DNA of 23,047 bases from JBCBJX01 sp038522735 (GCA_038522735.1 JBCBJX010000044.1:1-23047), one strand, 5' to 3'. Shown: positions 14,639 to 22,361, counted from the first letter of the stretch. The notes: generated by a model not told the origin, from the letters alone. Made by a program: numbers and translations.

Positions 14639-16093
14639 ATGCGGGACATGTTGCGGGCAGCCTTCGACAGCTTACGCCGCCGCTTCGCGCCGAATGACGG
14701 TGCGCCGGGCGGCGCGTTCCGCGGCGACGGGAACCGGGCCCAGACCTCCTACGATCGCGTGGAGCTGGAGTCGGACGGCTTTACGGACGCGGCCAGCCGG
14801 CCGATCCTCGGGAAAAGCGCCCGCCGGGCGGCGGGTCACTGCGCGACGCCGGAATGGGCGCGCGACGCCCTCGCCTTTCCTGTTCGCGACTGGCGCGAGA
14901 CGGTGACGGCCTTCGGGCGCACCCGCTCGCGCATGTGGACGATCGGAACCGCGCTCGCCGCCGGCCTCGGCGCCGTCGTCTGGGTGCTCTTCATCGATGC
15001 GCTGCACGCCAATCTCGACCCCGTCTATCATCCGGGCTCTCTCGGCTCGCGCGGCTGGACGTTCTGGGCGATCGCCCATTGCCTCGCGACCTTCGCCGTC
15101 GCCTCCTACTTTTACAATTCCGACTTCAAACCCGGCTCGAAAGCGAAGCTCTGGAACGCGGCGATCCATGAGGCGGGCGTGATCCGGGGCGGCGTCCAGC
15201 GCGCGCTCGATACGGAGCTTCTCGACCGCATTCGGGACGCGGCCGGAAACGCGGCGCCGGCGGGCCCGGACCAGGATCTCGCAGGCCGCGATACGCCCCA
15301 GGACGAACTGACCCGCACTCTCGATCTGTGGCGGATCGCCGAACGGGGCTTCAGGAACATTGTCTTCCGGTACGACGCCTTCCGGCAGATCGCGGCGTTT
15401 TCAGTCGTTACCCGAGGCGGCGAGGCGCTTCGGCGGGACCTGATCGTACTCGCGCTCGTCGCGGCGTGGGTCGGCTTCGCGGTCCACCGCACGCGGATCG
15501 ACGGCGGCTTCGTTCCGCTCTTCGACGGTGACCTGGAAACGGGCGACGCGCGGTTCGCGATCTTCATCGCCGCGCTTGCCGTAGCGACGGCGACGAGCCT
15601 CCTCGCCCGCTGGGAGTTTCACCGACGCTCGGCGCGTTATGCGCGGCTCTATATTCTCGCGCTCTCAGCGGGGTATCTCGACGCCCTGCCGGGGAGGAGC
15701 CGCCTCGCCGGCGACGTCTCCTCCGCCGCTCCCGGCAGAAGCCCCTACGGCCGCGATCTCGTCGCCTCCGGCCCGCCGGAGATCGAACGCATCAAGCGCT
15801 CCGTCGCGGCCGATCTCGTCCACGCGCCGACGAACGTCGCGGAACAGATCGTCGGCGTTTTCGACAGCGTCGCCCGCCGCAAGCTCTCCGATTTCGACCA
15901 GACCGACGCCATCCGTGACGGCTACCAGGCGCTCCGCCGGCGGGTCTCGGTCTCGAGCGGTTTCAAGGGATCGAACGACACGCCGGCCGAACCGACGCCC
16001 CGCTGGCGCGCGAAGCCGGAGGCGGCGGAGACCGTCGCGGTCTCCTTCGACGCAGCGCCCCGCCGCTTCCGCCATTTCGACCCGGCGCCCTGA
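14639..16093 (+). CDS. uncharacterised integral membrane protein with four predicted helices
   Basis: 484 aa; I do not recognise the family. The first ~95 residues are charged and polar (Arg/Gly/Asp-rich). Hydrophobic segments lie at about 99-119, 139-158, 267-282 and 304-322. Between helices 2 and 3 is a ~105-residue soluble stretch with a predicted amphipathic part (LWRIAERGFRNIVFRYDAFRQ). The ~160-residue tail is polar, with VAEQIVGVFDSVARRKLSDFDQTDAI and an Arg/Pro-rich end. ATG at 14639 is one base after GGGG; the ATG at 14648 has better spacing and may be the real start. It has its own promoter-like signal. It converges on lpxR with 4 bases between stops. No function assigned. Confidence 0.7.
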   Translation: MRDMLRAAFDSLRRRFAPNDGAPGGAFRGDGNRAQTSYDRVELESDGFTDAASRPILGKSARRAAGHCATPEWARDALAFPVRDWRETVTAFGRTRSRMWTIGTALAAGLGAVVWVLFIDALHANLDPVYHPGSLGSRGWTFWAIAHCLATFAVASYFYNSDFKPGSKAKLWNAAIHEAGVIRGGVQRALDTELLDRIRDAAGNAAPAGPDQDLAGRDTPQDELTRTLDLWRIAERGFRNIVFRYDAFRQIAAFSVVTRGGEALRRDLIVLALVAAWVGFAVHRTRIDGGFVPLFDGDLETGDARFAIFIAALAVATATSLLARWEFHRRSARYARLYILALSAGYLDALPGRSRLAGDVSSAAPGRSPYGRDLVASGPPEIERIKRSVAADLVHAPTNVAEQIVGVFDSVARRKLSDFDQTDAIRDGYQALRRRVSVSSGFKGSNDTPAEPTPRWRAKPEAAETVAVSFDAAPRRFRHFDPAP

Positions 16094-16097
16094 AGCA

Positions 16098-17300
16098 TCA
16101 GAGCGCGACCTCGACGGTGATCGCGCCGAAACGGTCAGGACTCAGCTGATCCATGAACTCTTTCGAACGGTAGACGAGCGTCAGCGCCGTCTGCAGGCGA
16201 CCCGTCTGCACGGCGAGTCCCGTCTGCGCGTCGAAAACGAAGGTGCGTTTGTCGACGCTCGGGCTGTCGTTATCGAACGTATTGCCGTCGAGAAAGAGGT
16301 TCCGGCCGACCCCGCGCACGTCGGCGCCGAGGAAGACGTACCAGTTGAAGCCGTCCGGATCCGGAAGGAAAAAGTTCGCCCCCGCAAGCGCGGGGCGCAC
16401 CCGCGCCGGCCCGTAATCGAGATCCAGCCGGTCGCCGATGCGGACCGTTCCGCCGAAACGGCCGTTGATCGTGACGTTCCCGAGGGCGCCGCCGACATGG
16501 GGCTCGAAGCTCGCCTGCACCGGGCCGAGGCGCGGCGACGTCCAAAGCTGAATGCGTCGCTCGTAAAGAAGTTCGAGCCCCGGCTCGTTGTCGAGCTGGA
16601 AGTCCCAGCCGTTCGCCGGGTCGTCGCCGATCCAGCGGTGAAACTGGTTCTGCACTTCGTCGCCGAATGCGGACGGGCCGACCATGCCGAGGTTCGCCTG
16701 AAACGTGTCGAGCACGACCCGCTCGTTCCGCCGCCGCTCGACGACATAGGTGACGCCGCCATAGAGCCAGCCGGCATAGGGCCGGTCCTCCCGGTCCGGA
16801 ACGGCGCGCTCGATATCGCGCGGCGTAAAGATCGACTGGCCGAAATGAAACCCGCGTCGGACATAAACCCGCTCGCGCGGCGTCTCGATCTTGTCGCGGG
16901 TCGGGATGATGTCGATGGCGTTGTCGAGGGTGACCGGCCCGACCCCCGCGTCGCTGACGGTGTTCGCGACATCATATGGACGAAACCGGCGAAGGCGCGG
17001 CGCGCCCATATAACTCGCACGGAAACCGTTCGTATAGTTCCGGTCCGTCCCAGCGATCGCGTCGTTCTCAAAAACGAACGCGAAGGTGCCGTCGGAGTTG
17101 TAGAAAACGTTCCGCCGCGCGTAGCCGCTGCCGGCCGCCTCATCTTCGTCATAGATGAAGGCCGGTCCCGCGGCGATGATGCGCGACAGGGTCGGGCTCA
17201 GCGGCGTTTCAGCCTCGCTCGGCGCTGAGGTCTCTTGAGCCGTCGCCGTGTCTGGACCAAGCGCGACCGCCGCCGCCCATATCGCCGCCAGAATGCGCAT
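16098..17300 (-). CDS. lpxR: LpxR-like lipid A 3'-O-deacylase, outer membrane
   Basis: 400 aa. A signal peptide (residues 1-21, MRILAAIW...TATA) is followed by a beta-rich barrel. LpxR signatures are present: FENDAIAGTDRNYTNGF, with Asn79, Asp80 and Thr90 as the expected catalytic and metal residues, RRGFHFGQSIFTPRDI with His152, and DRPYAGWLYGG. LpxR removes the 3'-acyloxyacyl group of lipid A in the outer membrane. Lipid A as the substrate here is inferred. GGGAGG lies seven bases before the ATG at 17300; the frame is open 23 codons further without a signal peptide. At 400 aa it is longer than the ~320 aa of enterobacterial LpxR, with an extra ~45-residue acidic segment after the signal. 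Confidence 0.85.
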   Translation of the reverse strand: MRILAAIWAAAVALGPDTATAQETSAPSEAETPLSPTLSRIIAAGPAFIYDEDEAAGSGYARRNVFYNSDGTFAFVFENDAIAGTDRNYTNGFRASYMGAPRLRRFRPYDVANTVSDAGVGPVTLDNAIDIIPTRDKIETPRERVYVRRGFHFGQSIFTPRDIERAVPDREDRPYAGWLYGGVTYVVERRRNERVVLDTFQANLGMVGPSAFGDEVQNQFHRWIGDDPANGWDFQLDNEPGLELLYERRIQLWTSPRLGPVQASFEPHVGGALGNVTINGRFGGTVRIGDRLDLDYGPARVRPALAGANFFLPDPDGFNWYVFLGADVRGVGRNLFLDGNTFDNDSPSVDKRTFVFDAQTGLAVQTGRLQTALTLVYRSKEFMDQLSPDRFGAITVEVAL

Positions 17301-17476
17301 CGGAGAGCCTCCCGCTCGGTGGGCCCGCGTCGGAAATGCGGCCGCCGCGAGGCTTAGGTAAGACCTCAAGATGACGCCGGAACAGGACAGATCGGGCGAT
17401 CACGCGGGTTTGACAGTCCTCTCCTTGGCGAATGGCCCGCCAACATGCAGATCTTCGAAAACTTGGGAGTTTGGAA

Positions 17477-18061
17477 ATGCGTTTCGTCTCGATTTTCGCC
17501 GCTGTTTGCTTGGTGTTTGCAGGAAGCGCTGCGGCCGAAGAGCGCCGCGCCGTCTTCGCAGGCGGCTGTTTCTGGTGCGTCGAAGCGGATTTCGACAAAC
17601 TCGACGGCGTCCTCGCGACGGTTTCGGGCTTTGCTGGCGGATCCGTCGAGGACCCGAGCTACCGGCAAGTCGTCGCCGGCGGCACCGGCCATCTGGAAGT
17701 GGTGGAGGTCCGCTACAATGCGGACGTCGTCTCCTTTCGCGAGCTCGCCGACTATCATCTCCGCCACATCGACCCGACGGACGCCGGCGGCCAGTTCTGC
17801 GACCGCGGGGAGAGCTACACGACGGCGCTCTTCTACGAGACGGATGCTGAACGAACGGAAGCCGAAGCGGCGCTGAGGGAGGCCGAAGACGCCCTGGGCG
17901 AGCCCCTCGCGACCCCAGTCCGCCGCCTCGACGCGTTTTATCCGGCCGAGGAGTATCATCAGGACTACTACCTGAAAAAGCCGAACGCCTATCGGTTCTA
18001 CCGCGCCTCCTGCGGCCGCGACCGTCGGGTGAAGCGCGTCTGGTCGGCCGTCGCCGAATAA
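17477..18061 (+). CDS. msrA: peptide-methionine (S)-S-oxide reductase with signal peptide
   Basis: Reduces methionine-S-sulfoxide in proteins. 194 aa. The active-site motif GGCFWC (Cys31, Cys34) lies just after a likely signal peptide (residues 1-20, MRFVSIFAAV...AGSAAA), so the enzyme is predicted to be periplasmic. VVAGGTGHLEVVEVRY, FCDRGESYTTALFY and EYHQDYYLKKPNAY are further MsrA blocks. A late Cys (RASCGRD) may be the resolving cysteine. The start at 17477 is chosen for GGGAG seven bases upstream and because it gives the signal peptide. Divergent from lpxR, and converges on aguA with a 4-base gap. A periplasmic MsrA needs an electron donor there, which is not in the window. Confidence 0.93.
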   Translation: MRFVSIFAAVCLVFAGSAAAEERRAVFAGGCFWCVEADFDKLDGVLATVSGFAGGSVEDPSYRQVVAGGTGHLEVVEVRYNADVVSFRELADYHLRHIDPTDAGGQFCDRGESYTTALFYETDAERTEAEAALREAEDALGEPLATPVRRLDAFYPAEEYHQDYYLKKPNAYRFYRASCGRDRRVKRVWSAVAE

Positions 18062-18065
18062 GCAG

Positions 18066-19112
18066 TCAGCGCGGGCGCTGCTGGGTGATGCAGTGAAACG
18101 ACCCGCCGCCGCCCACGATATTGTGAGAGGGCAGCATGACGCCGCGCTCGCGCGGGCCTGCGTCCATTAGGAGATCGAACGCCTCCTCCGCGGCCCTCTC
18201 GTCGCCGCCCGCCTCGACATAGTGGGGCGCGGCGATGAGGCCGTTTGAAATCACGAAGTTCATGTGGCTCGCCGCGACCGGTTCGCCGTCGGTCTCGATC
18301 CGTCCGGGCGAGGGGATGTCCACGAACCGGATCGCGCGGCCGCCCGCGTCCACGGCTCCAGCGAGGGTCTTCGCCACCTCGGCGAACAACGCCGCGTTCG
18401 GATCATCGGCGCCCGTCGACCGCTGAACGGCCACGAGGCCGGTGGCGAGGAAACGCACGACGTTGTCGACGTGCCCGTCCGTATGATCGAAAGCGAGACC
18501 GTCATCGAGCCAGAGAACGCGCTCGATCCCGAGGGCGTCCTGCAGCACCTGTTCAACATCAGCTTCCGCAAGACCCGGATTGCGGTTTGGATTGAGGACG
18601 CACCGGCGGGTCGTGATCGCGGTCCCCTCGCCATCCACCTCGATCGCGCCGCCTTCGAAAACGAACGGCGCGTACGAATGAAAAGGAAGGTCGGCATCCC
18701 CGGCGAGGATCTCGGCGATCCGCGCGTCCTCGCCCATCACGTACTTCCCGCCCCAGCCGTTGAAGGCGAACCCCGCGGCCGAGCGGCCGTCGGCGGCGAG
18801 CCTCACGATCGGCCCGGTATCGCGCAGCCAGACATCGCCGATCGGCGCCTCGATGATCCGTACCCGACCTTCGGCGATCTCCGCCTCGAATTCCGTTTCG
18901 GCCGCGTTCCGCCCCTCGCCCGGCGCCGTCACCAAGTCGATGCGGTCGAACGCGCTGGTCTCCGGATGGGGGTCGGCGAGCGCTGCGACGAGATCGGCGA
19001 TCTCGGCCCGGGCGCCGTCGAAATGCGGGCCCCACTCGCGACGGTCCCACGGCCACCCGACCCAAAGCGCCTCCTGCGGCGCCCATTCCGCCGGCATGCG
19101 ATGTTCGCCCAT
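18066..19112 (-). CDS. aguA: agmatine deiminase (agmatine iminohydrolase)
   Basis: Hydrolyses agmatine to N-carbamoylputrescine and ammonia, a step towards putrescine. 348 aa. Seen: the N-terminal PAEWAPQEALWVGWPW, DVWLRDTGP, FNGWGGKY, FEGGAIEVDGEGT, NPNRNPGL, DHTDGHVDNVVRF and the catalytic Cys341 in GGGGSFHCITQQ. These are the peptidylarginine-deiminase-fold residues of AguA. AGGGAGG lies six bases before the ATG at 19112. Its usual partner AguB (N-carbamoylputrescine amidohydrolase) and an arginine decarboxylase are not in the window. It is divergent from the riboflavin operon and about 4 kb from the ornithine decarboxylase cluster. Confidence 0.93.
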   Translation of the reverse strand: MGEHRMPAEWAPQEALWVGWPWDRREWGPHFDGARAEIADLVAALADPHPETSAFDRIDLVTAPGEGRNAAETEFEAEIAEGRVRIIEAPIGDVWLRDTGPIVRLAADGRSAAGFAFNGWGGKYVMGEDARIAEILAGDADLPFHSYAPFVFEGGAIEVDGEGTAITTRRCVLNPNRNPGLAEADVEQVLQDALGIERVLWLDDGLAFDHTDGHVDNVVRFLATGLVAVQRSTGADDPNAALFAEVAKTLAGAVDAGGRAIRFVDIPSPGRIETDGEPVAASHMNFVISNGLIAAPHYVEAGGDERAAEEAFDLLMDAGPRERGVMLPSHNIVGGGGSFHCITQQRPR

Positions 19113-19145
19113 GAACGCCCTCCCTGCGGCCGCTGCGCGCCTGCA

Positions 19146-19173
19146 TTGCAGCGCGGCGCGCGCCCGCTATATT
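19146..19173 (+). promoter_or_regulatory. predicted promoter of the riboflavin operon
   Basis: -35 TTGCAG (19146-19151), 16-base spacer, -10 TATATT (19168-19173). It would start transcription near 19180, about 20 bases before the FMN riboswitch. This is the only AT-rich -10 in the aguA-ribD gap upstream of the aptamer. Confidence 0.5.
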
Positions 19174-19200
19174 GGGGTTTGTGGAATAATCCACGATGCG

Positions 19201-19370
19201 ATCTTCGGGGCGGGGTGAAAGTCCCCACCGACGGTGATGCGGACCGGGCGTAAGCCCTGTCCGACGAGCCCGTGAGCGGAACCGGCGGCTGGGTTTGAAA
19301 CCTGGTCGGCGGGGATGCAGGAGCCGGTGAGATCCCGGGGCCGACGGTCACAGTCCGGATGGGAGAAGAT
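19201..19370 (+). promoter_or_regulatory. FMN riboswitch (RFN element) aptamer
   Basis: The closing P1 stem pairs ATCTTC (19201-19206) with GAAGAT (19365-19370) perfectly. Between them the conserved RFN blocks appear in order: GGGGCGGGGTGAAAGTCCCC, ACCGACGGTGATG, a variable hairpin (GGGCGTAAGCCC), GAGCCCGTGAGCGG, GATGCAGGAGCCGGTGAGAT, GGGGCCGACGGTCACAGTCC and GGATGGGAGAAGAT. The length of 170 bases is usual. It binds flavin mononucleotide and lowers expression of the rib genes when flavin is plentiful. It lies 146 bases before ribD. Confidence 0.97.
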
Positions 19371-19523
19371 CACGATCGAGGCCGACCGGCGCGCCGGCGG
19401 TCTGCGGCTTGCATATATGCGGCCGCTGCGCCTGACGTGCGGGCTCCGTCCGACGTCCGCGCCGTCGTTCTCCCATGAAAATTCCGAGGCCCGCATCGCG
19501 TTGAAAGGCGAGGCGCGTGGACG
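19371..19523 (+). promoter_or_regulatory. riboswitch expression platform: ribD start sequestor and anti-sequestor
   Basis: No T-run terminator is present, so control is probably at translation. Sequestor: CGTC-CGCGCC (19454-19463) pairs with GGCGCG-(TG)-GACG (19512-19523), ten pairs with only the TG of the GTG start bulged out. TCG (19465-19467) can extend it over the upstream CGA (19509-19511), next to the AAAGG/GAGG ribosome-binding bases. Anti-sequestor: TTCTCCCAT (19468-19476) is perfectly complementary to ATGGGAGAA (19359-19367) in the 3' end of the aptamer. CGCGCCG (19458-19464) is complementary to CGGCGCG (19387-19393), nested inside. The two states exclude each other. Confidence 0.6.
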
Positions 19524-20635
19524 CGGACCGGCGATACATGATGCGGGCGATCGAGCTTGCGCGGCGGGCGGAGGGTTTCACTTCCCCGAACCCGATGGTC
19601 GGCTGCGTCGTCGTGAAGGACGGCGCGATCGTCGGGGAAGGTTTCCACGCCCGCCCCGGCGGCGACCACGCGGAAGTCGCCGCCCTGAAAGCCGCGGGCG
19701 ACGCGGCCCACGGCGCGCTGGTCTATGTGACGCTCGAGCCTTGCAGCCATTTCGGCCGCACTCCACCGTGTACGGACGCTCTTCTGGCGGCGGGCGTCTC
19801 CGAGGTTGTCTACGCAGTCGCCGACCCGAACCCGGAGGCCGCCGGCGGAGCGAGCCGTCTTGAGGCGGAAGGCGTCAAAACCCGAAGCGGCGTCTGCGAA
19901 GCAGAAGCAAAGGCCCTCAACCGCTTCTGGCTGCATCGCCTCGCCTCCCCTCGCCCCTATGTCGTTGCGAAGTTCGCTGCGAGCCTCGACGGACGCATCG
20001 CGACCCGTACGGGCCAGTCCCGGTGGATTACGGGCGAGGCTGCGCGCGCCCGCGGGCATGATCTCCGCCAGGCCTGCGACGCCATCGTCGTCGGGGCGAA
20101 TACGGTGATTGCGGACGACCCGACTCTGACGGCGCGGCCGGAACGCGATCTCGGCGGCCTCGCCGCCCGTCATCCGCTCCGCGTCGTTCTTGATTCCAAA
20201 GGCAGGGCGCCGATCGAAGCGAAGGTGTTCGACGCGACGGGCGACGCGAAAACCCTCGTCGCGGCGACGGATCTGACGCCGGCGAGCCGGCAGGCGCGCC
20301 TCGCCGATCGCGGCGTCGAGACCTGCATCCTTCCTCGCGACGACGCAGGCCGGCCGCGGCTTCCCGCTCTCCTCGGCGAGCTCGCGGCCCGCGACGTTCT
20401 CTCCCTCATCATCGAGGGCGGGCCGGAGACGCTCGGCGCCTTTTTCGATCAGGGGCTCGTCGATGAGGTCTGGGCGTTCATCAGCCCCCGCATCATCGGC
20501 GGTCCGGCGCCCGGTGCGATTACAGGGCGCGGCTTCGCGACTCTCGGCGACGCGCGCACGCTCGCCGATGTCGAAACCGAACGTCTCGGCGAGGATATTC
20601 TCGTCCGCGGGCGGTTCATGAAGGAGACGGGCTGA
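19517..20635 (+). CDS. ribD: bifunctional riboflavin deaminase/reductase
   Basis: Carries out the second and third riboflavin steps: deamination of the pyrimidine from GTP, then reduction of its ribosyl side chain. 372 aa. The N-terminal deaminase (1-~145) has SPNPMVGCVVVKDG, the zinc site GDHAEVAAL and TLEPCSHFGRTPPC. The reductase (~150-370) has AKFAASLDGRIATRTGQSRWITG, DAIVVGANTVIADDPTLT, IIEGGPETLGAFF and the end of the NADPH fold. The GTG start at 19517 has AAAGG 8 bases and GAGG 3 bases upstream; an ATG at 19538 would cut into the domain. First gene after the FMN riboswitch. The stop overlaps the ribE ATG by one base. Confidence 0.95.
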   Translation: MDADRRYMMRAIELARRAEGFTSPNPMVGCVVVKDGAIVGEGFHARPGGDHAEVAALKAAGDAAHGALVYVTLEPCSHFGRTPPCTDALLAAGVSEVVYAVADPNPEAAGGASRLEAEGVKTRSGVCEAEAKALNRFWLHRLASPRPYVVAKFAASLDGRIATRTGQSRWITGEAARARGHDLRQACDAIVVGANTVIADDPTLTARPERDLGGLAARHPLRVVLDSKGRAPIEAKVFDATGDAKTLVAATDLTPASRQARLADRGVETCILPRDDAGRPRLPALLGELAARDVLSLIIEGGPETLGAFFDQGLVDEVWAFISPRIIGGPAPGAITGRGFATLGDARTLADVETERLGEDILVRGRFMKETG

Positions 20636-21234
20636 TGTTCACAGGGCTTGTGGAGGAGATCGGCGAGGTGCTGGAGGCGGCGCCGACGGAGACCGGGTAC
20701 GATCTTCTCATCCGGGCGGAGACGGTCCTCGACGGCGTCGCGCTCGGCGACTCGATCGCCGTCGAGGGCGTCTGCCTCACAGTCACCGGGTTCGATCAGA
20801 CGTCCTTCCGCGTAGGCCTCGCGCCGGAAACGCGCAAACGCACCGCCCTTGAGGCGCTGGAAGCGGGCTCGAAGGTGAACCTTGAACGCTCCGTCCTGCC
20901 GACGACGCGCCTCGGCGGGCACTTCGTGCAGGGTCATGTGGACGGAACGGGTAGGATCGCCTCCCTCACGCCCGACGAGGACGCCCTCTGGGTGAAGATC
21001 GCAACCGATCCCGCCCTGATGAAGTATATTGTCGTCAAAGGCTACGTCGCGATCGACGGGACGTCCCTCACGGTCGTCGAGACGGGTCCGGACTGGTTCA
21101 CCGTGACGCTGGTCGCCTACACGCAACAAAAGATCACCCTGCCGACGAAACCGGTCGGCGCCCCCGTCAATCTCGAAGTCGACGTGCTCGCAAAGTATGT
21201 CGAGAAGCTCGTCGCCGCGAAAGGAGACGCCTGA
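20635..21234 (+). CDS. ribE: riboflavin synthase, alpha subunit
   Basis: Dismutates two 6,7-dimethyl-8-ribityllumazines to riboflavin. 199 aa, built from two similar lumazine-binding barrels. The first has MFTGLVEEIGEV, IAVEGVCLTV and the block LGGHFVQGHVDGTG. The second has YVAIDGTSLTV. The ATG at 20635 shares its first base with the ribD stop (TGATG), and its own TGA does the same with ribB, so translation is coupled. Expression follows the upstream FMN riboswitch. E. coli literature often calls this gene ribC. Confidence 0.96.
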   Translation: MFTGLVEEIGEVLEAAPTETGYDLLIRAETVLDGVALGDSIAVEGVCLTVTGFDQTSFRVGLAPETRKRTALEALEAGSKVNLERSVLPTTRLGGHFVQGHVDGTGRIASLTPDEDALWVKIATDPALMKYIVVKGYVAIDGTSLTVVETGPDWFTVTLVAYTQQKITLPTKPVGAPVNLEVDVLAKYVEKLVAAKGDA

Positions 21235-21872
21235 TGCCCCTATGTTCCGTTGATGAGGCGATCGAAGAGTTCCGCGCCGGGCGGTTCGTCGTCATCGTCG
21301 ACGACGAGGACCGCGAAAACGAGGGCGACCTTGCGATCGCCGCGGAATTCGCCGACGCCGACGCGATCAATTTCTGCGTCACCCACGGCCGCGGGCTTGT
21401 CTGCACCGCCCTCGCCCCGTCCCTCATCGACCGCTTCGGCCTGCCGATGATGGTTCCGGATGCGCAGAACACGTCCGGCTTCGGAACGCCGTTCACGGTT
21501 TCCGTGGAAGCCGCGAGCGGGGTCACCACCGGCATCTCCGCCGCCGACCGGGCGCGAACGACTTCGGTGCTGATCGACGAGACCGCGACCCGGGCGGATC
21601 TCGCCGTTCCGGGGCACTCCTTCCCGCTGCGGGCGCGCGAAAACGGCGTTCTGGAGCGCCGTGGGCAGACGGAAGGCTCTGTCGATCTTGCGAAGATCGC
21701 GGGGCTGAAGCCGGCGGCGGTCATCTGCGAAGTTCTGAATGCGGACGGGACCATGGCGCGGATGCCGCAGCTTGAAGAGTTCGCCGCCGAGCACGGCCTC
21801 AAGATCGTCTCGGTGGATCAGATCGCAGCATGGCGACGGGCGCGCGAGCCCCTCGCCCGCGCTGCGGAGTAG
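21234..21872 (+). CDS. ribB: 3,4-dihydroxy-2-butanone 4-phosphate synthase, monofunctional
   Basis: Makes the four-carbon unit of riboflavin from ribulose 5-phosphate. 212 aa, like E. coli RibB (217 aa), with no GTP cyclohydrolase II domain, although many bacteria carry a RibBA fusion. Seen: the metal/acid loop DDEDRENEGDL (residues 23-33), THGRGLVC, VEAASGVTTGISAADRA and GHSFPLRAR. Odd: the later block reads RRGQTEGSVDL, with Gln145 (CAG at 21666-21668) where E. coli RibB has the metal-ligand His of RGGHTEAT. Whether this is a clade variant or loss of activity is unclear. AAGGAG lies seven bases before the ATG at 21234. Confidence 0.93.
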   Translation: MPLCSVDEAIEEFRAGRFVVIVDDEDRENEGDLAIAAEFADADAINFCVTHGRGLVCTALAPSLIDRFGLPMMVPDAQNTSGFGTPFTVSVEAASGVTTGISAADRARTTSVLIDETATRADLAVPGHSFPLRARENGVLERRGQTEGSVDLAKIAGLKPAAVICEVLNADGTMARMPQLEEFAAEHGLKIVSVDQIAAWRRAREPLARAAE

Positions 21873-21881
21873 GAGAACAGC

Positions 21882-22361
21882 ATGCGGACCTTTGAAGGAA
21901 CCACGAACGGAGCCGGAATGCGCGTCGCGATCGCCGCGACCCGGTGGAACGAGTTCATCGTCGATCGCCTTGCCGAAGGGGCGCTCGGAGCCCTGAAGCG
22001 GGCGGGCGTCGCCGAGGACGACATTCACGTCGCCTATGCGCCGGGCGCGTTCGAATTGCCGCTCGTCGCGAAGACGCTTGCGGAGACCGGCCGCTACAAC
22101 GCCGTGGTGACGCTGGGCGCCATCATCCGCGGTGCGACGGACCATTACGAGTACGTCGCCGGCGAAGCGGCCAAGGGGATCGGCGCGGCGTCCCTCGCGA
22201 CGGGCGTCCCCGTCATGTTCGGCGTTCTCACCGTCGACACCATCGAACAGGCGATCGAACGTGCGGGAACGAAAGCGGGGAATAAAGGCGCGGAAGCCGC
22301 CCTCGCCGCCCTCGAAACCGCGAGCCTGCTCGCAGCCATCAACGAGGAGAACGCCCGATGA
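21882..22361 (+). CDS. ribH: 6,7-dimethyl-8-ribityllumazine synthase
   Basis: Condenses the RibB product with the RibD-derived pyrimidine to give the lumazine used by RibE. 159 aa, normal length. Seen: ATRWNEFIVDRLAEGA, APGAFELPLVAKTL, LGAIIRGATDHYEYV with the catalytic His, and GVPVMFGVLTVDTIEQAIERAGTKAGNKG (in parts: GVPVMFGVLT, EQAIERAG). AGGAG precedes the ATG by six to seven bases, and the gap to ribB is nine bases. The 3' end overlaps folE by four bases (ATGA). In many alphaproteobacteria the next gene is nusB; here it is folE. Confidence 0.96.
   Translation: MRTFEGTTNGAGMRVAIAATRWNEFIVDRLAEGALGALKRAGVAEDDIHVAYAPGAFELPLVAKTLAETGRYNAVVTLGAIIRGATDHYEYVAGEAAKGIGAASLATGVPVMFGVLTVDTIEQAIERAGTKAGNKGAEAALAALETASLLAAINEENAR

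Noticed and set aside
15639..17228. A 529-codon open frame on the + strand crossing the membrane protein and lpxR
   Set aside because: It overlaps two better-supported genes, and its composition is that of shifted or antisense GC-rich code.
17410..17415. Perfect TTGACA upstream of msrA
   Set aside because: No acceptable -10 is found 15-19 bases downstream (AATGGC/TGGCCC), so no promoter is called.
19179..19196. TTGTGGA-ATAA-TCCACGA hairpin at the predicted 5' end of the rib transcript
   Set aside because: Only five Watson-Crick pairs plus a wobble and an end pair; it could be chance, or a 5' stabilising stem, but there is no independent support.
19386..19420. Palindromes CCGGCGCGCCGG (19386-19397) and GCATATATGC (19411-19420) after the riboswitch
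   Set aside because: The first is partly explained by anti-sequestor pairing. The second could be a site or an internal -10, but no partner element was found.
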